A model generated the notes under the pieces. That model did not search any database and was not told the origin of the DNA. It saw only the letters and a program-made list of their open reading frames with translations. Positions 49,701 to 61,700 of a stretch of 64,000 bases of DNA are shown one piece after another. Numbering within the stretch: position 1 is the stretch's first letter; each line of letters begins with the position of its first letter. The DNA lies in NCBI GenBank assembly GCA_013397935.1, contig VZRN01004247.1, positions 671,204 to 735,203 of the forward strand, read 5' to 3'. The stretch is from Dasyornis broadbenti (lineage: Eukaryota > Chordata > Aves > Passeriformes > Dasyornithidae). The translations under genes were made by a program, and so were the position numbers.

Positions 49701-52700
49701 CCAGAGAAAGGGAGATATCATTTGATGTTCTTAAGTATCTCAAAGCTATGAGAGGACCATGGGAAAAATAAAATGCAGTAACAATAAACTATTCCCAATT
49801 TCCATTCCACAATAACAGAGAAAAAACTAAGGAAAACAAAGGCTGCTTTCTTATTTTTGTTTTCCATCAAGAAGTATGGGAAAAGTTACTCCAGGTTTTA
49901 AGAAGTATAAAAGAACACTAGTGCAGAATATAAGAAAGGGTAAGAGAGACAAATCATAGGCTTGCAAGCAAAAAAGGCAACAAAACACCCACACACAGGT
50001 AAGAGACTACGGGAATTCTGTCAGAGGATGTGAGGAGGGATGGAAGAAGGAAGGAGATGATGTGGATGTGGGCATCGTACCACTGTGCATTTACATTAGC
50101 ATAACAAGACATTAAGGGGACTGTGCCACTGGACAGACTTGGACAAATCACGGTTTCCTTTCCCATCTCCCAGCTCTAAGAGAGGAGGTAAGGTCTTTCA
50201 GTGAGAAAAATATTGGAAGGGGAGAGAATGACAGGCCTGAAGTCTTACAGATAGGTGCAGAGAAGCGAGTCAAAGAGTATTTAAGAGGCAGGAAACACCA
50301 CAGAACGAAGGTCATCTCTTGCAGTCAGCAGAGATACAGGAAACGGCAGAACCTGCAAATGTAATACTGTGTCAGGAGGTAAGAACAGAAGACACCAAAA
50401 AGCATTGACTCAGCACCTGTAACTTACATTGGACCCATCCCTGGGCAGATAGTAAGCTGTCTAAGCCAGAATTTAAAGTACTTACATTGTTCACAGTACA
50501 TCTCATCCGATTTATCAGCACAGTCAGGAGTTTCATCACACTCCAGATAGGCATCAATGCAGCAACCATCCTTGCATCTGAAGAAGGGGGCCTGACAGTT
50601 CCCATTGCATACTGCATCAGAAACAGTTCAGACAGCTCATTAAAATTCATTGTTTCTCCCTGCCAGATGCTTTATGAAGGATTTAAAAGCTGCTGATAGG
50701 GCTGGCAAACAAGAAACAAGGCAGATTTGTAAAGGTCTCTCCTCAGTGCCACCCTAGACTCAAAAAAAAAAAAAAAAAAGAGAAATCCTGTTTATAAATG
50801 AAACATTGGTCTTAGAACAGCCATGTTTCCTCTAAGGAAAGAAGCACACAGCAGGTGGAAGCAAGAATGAGCTACTCAGGAAGAATATGGAGACACTGCC
50901 CAAGCATGGGGGATTAAATTAGGAATGCTAAACTGAAACCTGCACACTGGGCTGCAAGAGCTTCAAACCCTTTTGCTCCAGAGGTGGTCTCAAACACTCA
51001 GTACTCTGCCCAGTTCTGAGCTCCCCAGTGACAAAAGACATTGGCATACTAGAGTAAATCCAGCAGAGATTCAGCAAGAGCCTGGAACACAAGACCTTGC
51101 ATGAGATTATAGAGAAGACAGAGTCATTTTGGAGCACAGTAGTAGGATGAGCAGCAACAGACAGGAGTTGCAACAAGGGAAAACAATTCAATACAAGGGG
51201 AAAAAGTTATGAGGGTAATCAAATATTGGCACAGTTTGATCAGACAAAGTGTAAAATCTTTTTCAGAGACACCCAAAACTGGACTGGGTATAGTCCTGAG
51301 CAACCTAACGTGACTCAAAGCTGGCCCTGCTTTGAGTAGTGGGTTGGACCAGATGACCTCTAGAGGTAATCCCCAACCTAAATTATTCTATGACATGGAA
51401 GTGAAAGGCTTAGTAAAGAAATTAGTCTCCAGTGCCTCACTTTCCACACCGAGTCCTAATCAAAAGCCACAGGAATGGACATGAGACACTCAGCCCAAGC
51501 TTGCAGTAGGATTACACCATCATGTGAAATGCTCACCTGGCTGTTGTCGCCCACCAACAGAACCTGAAAAGGGTAAAAATAAAATAAAATAAATTTACCA
51601 CCAAATCATTTTGTCAGCTCAAGATCAGCTTTATACTGCCTTCATGTATCACATGAGAACAGCACATTATCTGGAAGGAAGCCCTGGATTAGGGAGGTGA
51701 AATATGGATGCCCACTACCCAGGGACCCAGATGAGCTGTACCTGCGTGAGGCAGGCCTGGTGGAGCACAGGGGAACTTCCCACCATGAGCTAGGCCATTT
51801 CCAAATTGTCTTTCTTTTCCAAGGCTTTAACCTCCTCCTTAATCTGTGCACTGCAACAGGCCTGGCAGAGGCTCGGCCCATTTATATGAGTAGCACTAAA
51901 TCGTTCTCAGTGGCTTGAGAGTGCCAAGGAGGGAGATTAATTTCATTTTTTGAGTGAAGCACTTCTGGACCCCAACTGCACAATGCAGTTCTCTGAATTT
52001 ACATTTCAGATGTGACATGAAGATTTGGTGGGGGCTTCTGCAGCCAGAGAAATACCAGGGACACTGTTCAGTGCTTCAGGAGCTGGGTCAGATACGTTGG
52101 CAGCTGAAGACAATGACTGCCCATCCCTAATTAGCCCAGTCTCCTCAGCTTACTGGGCTCTAACTAGCTGTCAGCCAAGAGGCTGTAGTACCTGTCCACA
52201 GGGTCATCCCAATCCTGTGAGCAAGAGGGAGCTGGATTTTTGAAGGACTCACCTCTGACATTCTTGCAGGCAAGTTCACACTCCTCTTCCCGCAAGTAGT
52301 TATTCTTGTTGGGCTTGCAGCCACCAAAAATGAACTCCTCACACTGCTGAAGGCTTGGGTTGTAAAACCAGCGTGGAAAAGATCCCCGACACCAACCCAC
52401 CTTCTTTGGAGTCAAACAATGCTCTATCAAGAAAGTTAACAGAAGAGGGTCTGGAGTTAGACAAATCCTTTGGAAGACTTTCTGTTTTGTATAGTTGAAG
52501 GCAAAAAGAGTCTTCCGAAGGACTTGTCTGAAAGGTTTATAAAATCTTGAGCAACATGGAGAAGAAAAGTAGAGGATCATGGAATGCATTTTTTTACATG
52601 AAAGGCAGGGTCACAAAAACAAATTAGAAGGTGCCACATCCATAAAACAAAAGGAGCTGCATCTCCACACAGCACATAGTTAGGCTGTGAAACTCCTTGC

Positions 52701-55700
52701 TTCAGGAGGCTGCTGCTTTGCAAAGATTACATGAGGTCAAAAAATGATTCATCCATGGCTATTGATCACAAAGACACCATCTTCTGCTTAAAAACATCTC
52801 CCAGCCACAAAATCCTTGGGGATTAGTCAAGCATAGTAGAGATTTACAGATAGGATGTCATGTTACACTCTTTCCAAAGTGTCAACCTCTGGACACTCTT
52901 GAATGCCGTGTACTGGAGTTTGATCAGACCATTAGTGTCACTTGAAATGGCTGCTCTTCTATTTTTATGGTACCTGAGGCAGGAGGAGAATTCCTCTGCT
53001 TAGCTACTAGTCAATCATTTGTCCAAGAACTTCTGACTCCTAATACACTTGTAATGATGAACATTTTCATCATTAAACAAGGCCATTAAAATAAAAAAAT
53101 ATAAATAAAGCCAGGGATACTTCAAATGTCTTGCAGACAACCTCACATACCCTGCAACCTAATGGCCTTCACAGCAAAAGCACGAAGTCAACAGACTTTT
53201 CAGGATCTCCTGTTTTACACCATCAGTTACACCCCAAGCTTCATCCACTCTAGTGTCACCCAGCAGAGAGCAATGACAGGCAGAGCAGATGGGTGTTATT
53301 GCAGGCCACCTCTGTGCAAGAGTATGTGAAAACCCCAAAATAGATCTCTGTGAATGCAGAGACCTTCCACTACTGGGGCAGGCTTTTTCTGGGAAAAGCT
53401 GACATGCAAGTCCAGTCTCTTGCTTGTGCTTCATTCCCATCTACCCCTCTGAAAAGAGTACTAAGAATGCCAGAGCAGCACCCAGGCTTAAGGACTGCAG
53501 GTAGACACGTGTGGGCTCAGGCTTACCTTCTGTCTGCTCAGAGCTCAGTACCATGATGGTGATGTTGGTGAAGTCTTGCTGTTGTGCAGTGTCTGTTACA
53601 GTAAGCTGGAAGACGTAAGTCCCCACCTGTAGGTTGAAGATTTCTACCTGATCTTCTTTGTGCTTCTGAGAATGCAAAAGAAAGACTTATGTAGGAGAAA
53701 GTACTTTTAATGAAGGAGTGATTGAAGTTCCTGCATTAGGGAGAAAAGAGCTTAGATGGAAGCCCTCAAGTAGATGTCTGGCATGAAAAATGTCTCAGTG
53801 CTACACAATGCCCCAAACCCACGCACTGGTACCCAGCCAGAATAGCAGAGAGAACAAGTACCTTAAGCATAATTAGCTATTTCATGTTTTGGGGCATTGT
53901 GAAAGCACAAGGGAAAATAAAACTCTTTGGAGAGGACTGAAATACCTGTAGTATTTATTTTTAAAACTTAGAACCTATTATGAATAATTTACTTAGTACA
54001 CAGGGAAGAAGGTAGGTGTATTTAGTTATTTTTTCAGAATAGAAAGTTACAACATTATTGACACAAACTTTTCCTCTATATTTACATCAGAATTGGACCT
54101 TCATTTCCATGCTACCTCTGGTTTTGATTCAAAAGAACACAGCCTTGCATATATAATTTTAACATAGTTAATACAGCATAATATTAGGGGACCTCCCCCA
54201 TCCACAAAACTTGCTTTGGTTGGACTAGGGGAAAGGGACAAGGAAAGGGACAAGGAAAGGGACAAGGAAAGGGACAAGGAAAGGGACAAGGAAAGGAGCA
54301 CTTGCTGATTTCCACAGACCCCTTAGCACTCTAGAGTTTGTCATTGCTGACGTACAAAATCAGTTGTGGGCCTGATGTACTTATTTGCTAATTCTTCTAA
54401 AAGGTGCCATGAGATCTCCATATAAGCTCCATGGCTTCCAAAAGCATTTTGCAGAAGTTTAAAAGAAATAATTTGCTCTTATAAAGCCACAATTCACTTT
54501 TAACATCTATCAAACAGCCAGTGTTCACCCCAGAGATCCTGGATCCAGACAGGACACATGAGTTCTGCACCAGCTCAGATAAAATAGGAGGAAGAACTCA
54601 CGCCCTAAAGGGAGGCAAAGTCCAGGAAAAGCCCCAGGAGAACAGAAGCAGAGCCTGAGACTGAATTATCCAGAGACAGAAGAGGAAATGCACTGAAGTG
54701 AACAGAGCAAAACTAAGAGCAGGCTTTTCTCTGAAATACAGGAGCTTGGGAACCAGAGGCAGCTCTTGCACAGAAACTCTGCCCTCTCAGCTGCTTCCAC
54801 CCAGGCAGGTCAGCTGTTGCTCAGGAAGGCTCAGGAGACCATCCTGTGCAGAGCACCTGAGATCTGATGAGGCCAAAAATGCCACTTCCAAGTAGTGTGT
54901 GAGCAGGTACGGGCAACCACAAGAAGTGCTCCATAGCTTTTGGGAACAAGCTCGTGGGTGGACTGGCTTGAAGAGGGAAGGACAAGGTGACCTCTAAGTC
55001 AGGGCTCTGACTGCCCAACCTAGTGCAGACCACAGATGATACTGAGCAAGCTGCTTATTTCCTGCAGCTCCCTACCTTCATCTCCACAGAGGGGTCGCCA
55101 AGGATCTGTTTCCATTCATAGCTGACTATCCCATGGTCATCTGTGCTCTCTGTGCCTCTCAGCATCACTGGCTCCCCTGGCTGTACCCTCATGTCCTTGA
55201 CAGCACGGGCTGTTGGAGGGTGGTCGTCTGCAGAAGAAATGTAGAACAAGGCTTGGGTAAGAGGCTGAAGGGTCTTTGTCTCCATTACAGAAAGACAAGA
55301 GAGGGGGATTCTTCCAGGCTAAATCAATACAGAATTTAACTGCTGAAAGGAAAACACTTCTATACAGCTGTGCTCCTTGCAGCCTGAGCAAACAACAGAC
55401 AACCAGCACCGTTATTACTGCCCCCACTGTGTAACTCCACAACCGAGGCAATGTCTTTGAACCAGTTGGCTCCCTGGACACTTGTGTCCACAGGAACCAC
55501 CATAAGAGGGTGGCTCTGTGGCTACAGCCATTGTGCTTCTGACTGTTGGAGCACATCCTCACAAAACTGCACAGAGCAATCTCTGCCCTTCACTTAGGGA
55601 GATGGCCTAATGTGGGTGTTGAAGAATGTGGAACTGACTCGCATCATTCCTACCACCATCTCTAAGTACTATGTTAGTGTATTCAGCCAGAGCTACGCAA

Positions 55701-58700
55701 TGTGGGACTTGGACGGGAAACACTCCTCCTCCAGCTCATCTTCCACCCCACTCTCTGACATACATGCCTTTAAAACAGCACAAAAACACCATTCATGATA
55801 TTGCTATTTTTATATTGTTCCATGGATTAGTTTACCAGCAACTTCCACAGTCTATTAAATGCTTTTCCAGACTGTAAGTACAAGAGACGAAAACTGATCC
55901 CTGCCCATGCCAGCAAGAACAGCCTATACAATGACACCATGGAGGCTGACTCATAACACCTTTTGGCCTGAATGTCTCTGATCGCAGGCTTTGTGCATAG
56001 CTCAGCCCATAAAACTCCACCTGGTAGCACCCGTACCAAGTCCAAGACTCAGTGTTCCAGTTCAACCTGAGTCTTTTGTAAAGGTACCAACCACCATTTA
56101 TAAGCTAGATAGAAATCACTCTGCTATTACTCTGTTATATCGACTGTGACTGAAGGACAGGATTAGTGTCCAAACCCCTTAGAAAATTACTCCATTAGCT
56201 GATTATTTTCACTGTTGTAGACTTGCTCCTAATTTCCTGTTTGAATGTATCTGGATTCAGATCCCAGCTGCTGACTCTTGCTGCAGTCTACTGAAGGGAC
56301 ATTTAACATAATTCATATGTACAAACAAACCAAACATTCAAAACAGGCCTTGGTTCTTTTACCACCTTGTACACACCACTGCAAGCTCTGGAAAGGGGAC
56401 ACATTCTTGCCATTCCTTGTAGGCAAACGCCAGCAGCCTGCCAGGGAGAAAGGCAGCCTACATCCTGCCACCATCCCGCCAGGGTGAGTCCAGTAGGTGG
56501 GTGCAATTGCACAAGGAAAAGACGAGTTTTTCAACAACACTGAGGCTGATCCTTAACTCATTACTCCAGATCATGTTTTTCCCTAACATTTTTAAGCATG
56601 TACACTTTAAACAAAAAACTGCAGGCCAAACACTTAGTTATTTTGGGTTGTGGGTTGCATGACCAAGTAAAAGCTCAGTGATGTTCAATGGGTCAGCAAC
56701 TTCTCCAGTTCCCATCTCTGATTAGCCAAATTTCCTAACCGTCCTCACATCCAGAAGAGTCAAGAGTATTTCGTTATCTGTGGTGACTGCCAAGACGGAA
56801 TGCTCTCTACAAATTAAGGATTTATTTTTCAAGTCTATCCCTTTTCTCTTTAGGATGTCCGAAAGTTCAGTGACTGTGGAGTATTTCTGCCACACTGACT
56901 GTATGAAGCCTTCCCTGGCAATGCGGCTGTTTTACCCCTGAGCTTCAGAACCAAGTGCTGACTGAGCCAGAGTGAGAGTATCAGCAAACTGCTTGTACAA
57001 GGGAGACTACACTCGGTTTGTTTTGCTCTGAAAGTCCGTAGGAAAAATGAAAGTTACCTTTGCTATAATGCTTTTTTGACCATGGAAAGTTTCTGCTGTA
57101 AAACTCTGTAATTAACAGGGAGGTTAAAGCTTTATGATGCTGTCTGTGGTATGCTCTTTACTGTGAAACATGCTCCTGGAGTCACATCGTTAAGCGACAA
57201 CCTCCATTTCTGTTTATAGAACACATCAGTAGGGGAATTATCTTTTCTTTACGATTCCAGAGGAAAGCTTGATAGAAGAAATCCAAATTGCTCAAAAAAA
57301 GTTTTATTACTCACACTGTATTCATGCCTGAGACCCTGATTTCTGCTTTTAAAAAAAATTCATCTCATTTAAAAGCTTATGTAGTCAACAGCTTGTCTGG
57401 CTTCACCTCTAATCAGTGAACTTGAACCAAGTTGATGGGGGAACAGGAATTTAAAAGATAATAAATTTCTACAAGCGCTTCAAAAGTAAGCATTTTAGTG
57501 GGGGGAGAGATGCCACTAGGGACCTTGCTATGCAAACCTGCAGGCACTAGTGAAATCCCATGACAGAATGTACTTGCAAAGCTCACCGTTTGGAGGTTTT
57601 TCTCTATTGGAACTCAGATATTAGCTTTTGCCCTTGAAAGCCACAGAAAACCAGATTTCCTCCATTCCAGAGCTCATGCAGATACACCCTGAGTAGTTGA
57701 GACTACAAAGCAATGCTTAAAAATACCTCAGAATGATTTGAGGTTGTCACTAGAAAGAGCTGAAAAACCTTCTCATGATGACTGAGAAAGTAACTCTGTT
57801 ACAGCCCACTGCTGACTGCTTTGGCAGGAGCAACTTGCAAATGAGACAAGTGTGGCTTGCACTGGGGACACTGAAGCACTGCGAAGGGAAAGGCCTCACT
57901 GAGGACAAAAGTCACTCAAAGCCACTGACCAGGACAGGAGCAGAGAGAGGAGCAAAAATGAGGCCACCCAAATTCCTACAGCCATGAGACAGACACAGGA
58001 GCTCGGAGATTTCAAGCATCAGAAGCCAGCAGAACCTGTCTGCTGCAAAAGCAGTGGGCAGCAGTGTGGCTCTTCCCACAAATGCTAAAGCTTTGCTCTT
58101 GCATTGCTTCCAGGGAAGTCATTCAAAAGTGAACAGCTTTCTCACCAATTCACATTAGAAATCTCTTCATTTCCATGGGCAAAGGTAATGAACGATGACA
58201 CAGCTGCCACAGTGCTAATTTGCCTGAGGTGGAGAGAGAGAGAGTAGGGAACAGGCAATGCAATGTAGTGCCTGGAGAAAGAGAAATACAGGTTCTTTCT
58301 TCAGGGCTTCATCCCACCTGGGCAGCAAATACAGTCATGATAAAGCCACACAGTTTTCTAACAACTCATGCACAGCTAAGAAGCTGTCAACATTAGTTTC
58401 TGGATGTTTATGTAGCAGTTTGTAAGTGGTGCACACAGCAGGTCAACTTAACCTCTCTAAAACAATACAGTATGACTGAACGGATTATATTTTAAAAATA
58501 ACATAAGCTGCTGCTGCCACTACGTTCCCTCCATCCTTCCTCAGAGCATGGGAAATCAGTCGTATTTGCTTTAGTAGGCAGAGGAAAAGACTCTCCCACA
58601 GGTATCTGTGCTATTTTAGTAAAGATGGGTTTGTATCTCCAGTCTCTTCAAGGAGATTTGAGCTCCAGAGACAAGACATGATGTAGCCATGACAAACACT

Positions 58701-61700
58701 AATTTCACAGCAAATGGAGTGGATGCCGCTCATCACCCACTCTGAGCAGCGAGCTGGACCAGCTGGTCTTCCAGGACCCTTCCAGTATACATTAGCCTCT
58801 GAATCTGTGGTGTGGGTACTGAATGTGCAACTGCCCCTCTCCTGGTCTGAGCTGGAGGATAAGCAGCGAGCTCAGGGCTGAACAGCATCAGCCAAGGAAG
58901 GACCTGTCTCAGTCCCAGCTGTGAAATGTTTTAGTTGCACGGTGCCCACAGAACGGAAACCAGCATGAGGCCAAACATTTGGGGAGGGATGAGTTTCACT
59001 CTTGGGGAGTTCTCCTTTTGGAATGCATTACAAAGTTTTAGCCTGCAAGTCTCCCCCCACAGTGAGGCAGGAGCAGACATATCTGATCAGAATCCTGTGG
59101 TTTCCCAAGCACTTCCCGTCTCCCACTCACAAGCCCTGGATTCAACAGGAGGAGGAAAGTGTCAGCAAGCATTTCACAACAACCACAGAAGGTTCAGTTC
59201 AAGAAATGGACAAAGGTTCAGGGAGGTTATTTCCAGTTTCACACCCAAAACTGGTTTGCCTAGACCAGAATAAGCTGGGCTAGTTACTTAAACACTGGGC
59301 TCCATTATTACCAATAAAGTGCATGGTGAGCCTGCCCCTCCCGAATGAGCCAGGCAGAAAACTCGCACCAAAGTTCAGGCTAAGGAATCATTTCAGAAGA
59401 TGGTGGCTTTTAACAATAACATCAGAGACTTCAGGCTGTATGTTAGCTGGAACAGGCAAGAGATGGTGCCAAGTTGTCGTCACCAGCTTATAAAGAACTC
59501 AGAAGCTCTTGTTCTTCAAAATACTGAAGGTACATTCAGAAGATGTGCAGTACACAGATTTCAGGTGTATTCATTGTTGACTGTACCCACACGCTTTTCT
59601 GAAGTCATAACACTGTAAGAGTGGCCACAGTGGGTTAGAGCAGGTACACCATCCCCGTGTTCAGTTGCCAACAGTCTCATGGTGGATGCCTGAGCAAGAG
59701 AACTACAAGGATACACAGTGCTTTCCCTGTAACACTCTCCCAGCTTTCAGCAATTCCATCAGGCTCCAGAAACACTCCAAGATTAAATTTGCTCATTCAG
59801 CAGGCCCTAGCTGCGCACTCTCTTTCAAGTGTTACCTAGTCTCCTCCTAAACATATCTAAACCTCTTATTTCAACAGGTCTGCTCTCTCTAGTAGTAGTG
59901 TGGGTCTTGTAACATGTGACTTTTTTGTTTAATGTCACCCACTGGGATCACTAACTGGATATTTCCCTATTCACTAGAAAAAAATATGCATTTAATTCTC
60001 ATCATTGCAGAGGATGTCTGAGGAGTGACACAGGTAAAGGCTCCTAAGACACCTGACAGCAGCACATACAGGGAAGGAATGCACGATAAAGCTGCAGATA
60101 AGCTTCCTGCAGACCCTTAGCACCAGAATCAGGGGGCTGACAATGACCTGGGCTCTGAGCAGTCACAAAAATTCACATTTTAACAGTGATTCAGCACAAT
60201 AGGAGGAAAAGCCCACAGTTTTGTCTCCAGTCCAAATCCAGGCCCAAGATTTTTCACCTATAAACATTTGGGAGGAAGATGTGACATGCCAACAACAGCT
60301 TCCTTTAACACTTGTTTCGTCTGGCCTCTTCAGGCATCCCCAAAAGGTTCAGAAACAAGTATGTGTAGCGCTTCCTTATCCTGTCAGGTGGACATGCTCA
60401 GTGCCCAGAGGCTCCTTCATCTGGCTTCCTGCACTTGCCCCATTGTGCCCTTCCCCTTTTCCCCCTCAGTAACAGCCAGGCATTCACCTTCCTGCCCAGA
60501 CAGGTCCTGCATGGACCAAATTCCAGCATCATGGCTGGAGGGGCTTGGGGTTTTGGATTTTTTTGGTTTGTATCTGAATCAAAATGGAGATCTGCATTCT
60601 TAAGTGTCTCATCAACTGCTGTGCGGAAGAGAACCCAGCTATTTCTCCAGTACGGTAACTCCCTTCGTTTCTTTCCCAGCAAGCCCTCCAATGTCATTCA
60701 AGGTGATTCAGAAAGTTTTTTAAAGATTTCAGAGGAGGGAAATGTATTTCCCATCAAAACATAGCACAAACATTGCAGCCTGATCCAAATATGCAGTGAT
60801 GAGCTGCCCAGTGTCTGTCACTCCAGCTGGAGACCTGCCAGACACCTGGCACCCTTCAAACACGGGTGGTCAAACACAGGTGTAGAATACACCAAGCCCT
60901 TCCTCCCTCACAGCAGGCTGAGGCACAAGCCGCACGTGAGTGAGGAGGGGCACAGCTATCTCGGCCAGCAGAGTAACCCGAACTGCATTTCTGGAGTGCT
61001 TTTCACTTCTCACTGATAAGCCCTCTTGGGTCTTCCTGCTCCACCGCAGCCATCCCAGCATGTGTGAAAGGAGCACTAGGGATGGATTGCAAGGCGGCAA
61101 CTGCATATTGGTGGCTGGGGTGCTGCAGCTCGGTGTCATTATGTTGGCAAATACATCACTGTTGGTCACATAGAGAAGTCGGTGACCCGGGGACATGTCT
61201 AAAGATCTGCACACATGCAATGCCAGGCCCTAGGACCAGCCAAGCAAGGAGGGGCTTGCAGTCTTCTTGTATGAGGCACTGGTCCACAAAGGTAAAGAGA
61301 CTGAATTGCTCAACAGTACATTGTATTTTAATCTAATCTTGTGAAATCAGGATGTACTGGAGATGATGCATTCCCTTTTCCTCCTACAACAAAGCATATA
61401 GCAGTTCAGACAGCTGCCAGATGCCACCTCCACACCTGGTAATGTAGCCTTCAGTTCCTCCCTAGCTGCAGCTCCTGTGAAAAGGATTTTGAGACTGGAA
61501 GAGAGATGTGGGAGAACTACTGAAACAGCAAGACACATTTACCAAAAGGTCTTAAAATCCAATAGGAAGCTACAAGTGGGGACAGAGGACCAGGAGGACC
61601 ATTTCTGCCATACTGCTGTTCAAACCAGCAACACCCAAGGGCTGCTCCAGAGAAGTTGTGCCCTGCTGCAAATCCCCACACTGCTACTCATGATGGAGAA

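Noticed and set aside
50372..50650. 92-aa minus-strand frame across the LDLa exon
   Set aside because: It is in the wrong frame. The splice-consistent reading gives the six-cysteine LDLa domain.
54101..54301. Leu-Ser repeat open frame on the minus strand
   Set aside because: It is a translation of the 12-bp minisatellite inside an intron.
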